From positions 1 to 28,583 of the forward strand of contig DATBKW010000254.1 of the NCBI GenBank assembly GCA_036555665.1: a stretch of 28,583 nucleotides of DNA, read 5' to 3'. The notes under the pieces are model-generated. The model saw only the letters and a list, made by a program, of their open reading frames with translations, made no database searches and was not told where the DNA came from. The translations under genes were made by a program, and so were the position numbers. This document shows, in pieces, positions 28,513-28,583 of the stretch. This stretch comes from JAOPZW01 sp036555665 (GTDB lineage: Bacteria > Actinomycetota > Thermoleophilia > Solirubrobacterales > Solirubrobacteraceae). Position 1 is the first letter of the stretch, and the number at the start of each line of letters is the position of its first letter.

Positions 28513-28583
28513 ATGAGCCCGCTTTCAGACAACGAGTACCTGTTCACGTCGGAGTCGGTGACCGAGGGTCACCCCGACAAGAT
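28513..28583 (+). CDS. metK: S-adenosylmethionine synthetase, N-terminal fragment (cut by window end)
   Basis: Only 23 codons are present. The sequence NEYLFTSESVTEGHPDK is the highly conserved N-terminus of MetK, which makes S-adenosylmethionine from methionine and ATP. The His in GHPDK is an active-site residue in the family. The start ATG lies 28 nt after the der stop with no Shine-Dalgarno and a TACCCT -10 element 10 nt upstream, again suggesting a leaderless mRNA; there is no room for a SAM riboswitch in this gap. The rest of the gene lies beyond the window. Confidence 0.93.
   Translation, partial: MSPLSDNEYLFTSESVTEGHPDK

Noticed and set aside
1..28583. Mobile elements, prophage, CRISPR arrays, tRNA or rRNA genes
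   Set aside because: No transposase or integrase motifs, no regularly spaced repeats and no tRNA-like cloverleaf or conserved rRNA segments were seen on either strand.

Overview
The window is very G+C-rich, densely packed chromosomal DNA with strong third-position GC bias, which creates long spurious open frames on the opposite strands. Gene content, protein similarity by eye and the gene-start style point to an actinomycete-type bacterium. My best guess is Thermoleophilia/Solirubrobacterales; this is an inference and no marker was searched. There are no insertion sequences, phage genes, tRNAs, rRNAs or CRISPR arrays. The content is housekeeping and biosynthetic, with about 28 real genes, partial at both ends (an NtrC-type regulator on the left, metK on the right).
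Layout: (1) 1-2399, the C-terminal part of a Fis-type enhancer-binding regulator, a 19-bp dyad, then a thiamine-diphosphate enzyme of the acetolactate-synthase superfamily. (2) 2413-4963, a chelatase AAA+ ATPase/VWA gene that appears to be split by a programmed -1 frameshift, followed by a coupled unknown gene. (3) 5020-9321, the glycine cleavage operon gcvT-gcvH-gcvPA-gcvPB, closed by a strong hairpin terminator. (4) 9588-13566, trpS, an MFS transporter, scpA, scpB and a phosphoribosyltransferase. (5) 13546-15263 on the minus strand, rlmN and an alpha/beta hydrolase. (6) 15338-17306, a glycosyltransferase and an RsuA/RluB-type pseudouridine synthase, convergent with a minus-strand PEBP-like lipoprotein. 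(7) 17840-23334, an aromatic amino-acid block: chorismate mutase, a HisC-family aminotransferase, an unknown small protein, a Tyr/Trp/Phe leader peptide, DAHP synthase, prephenate dehydrogenase and EPSP synthase. (8) 23341-28583, ftsH, a convergent MFS gene, cmk, der and the start of metK.
Three signals stand out. First, an unannotated 30-codon leader ORF at 19743-19835 ends in alternating aromatic codons (Y-A-Y-A-Y-R-Y-A-W-R-F). It precedes an RNA with competing stems just upstream of DAHP synthase, and looks like an attenuator that senses all three end products of the pathway. Second, the chelatase gene has a C CCA AAC heptamer, a 6-nt spacer and a 14-bp stem at exactly the place where the ATPase frame must shift by -1 into the VWA frame. 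Third, at least a dozen gene starts sit only 6-11 nt downstream of a TANNNT- or NANNAT-type -10 element with no Shine-Dalgarno sequence, so leaderless transcription seems to be a major mode here. These elements also help choose the correct starts of gcvT (TTG), trpS, scpA (GTG) and rlmN.
Within operons most junctions are 4-nt start/stop overlaps (ATGA, GTGA, TTGA), implying translational coupling. Convergent pairs overlap at their 3' ends by 16, 21 and 58 nt, and two divergent pairs share a gap of only 21-22 nt.
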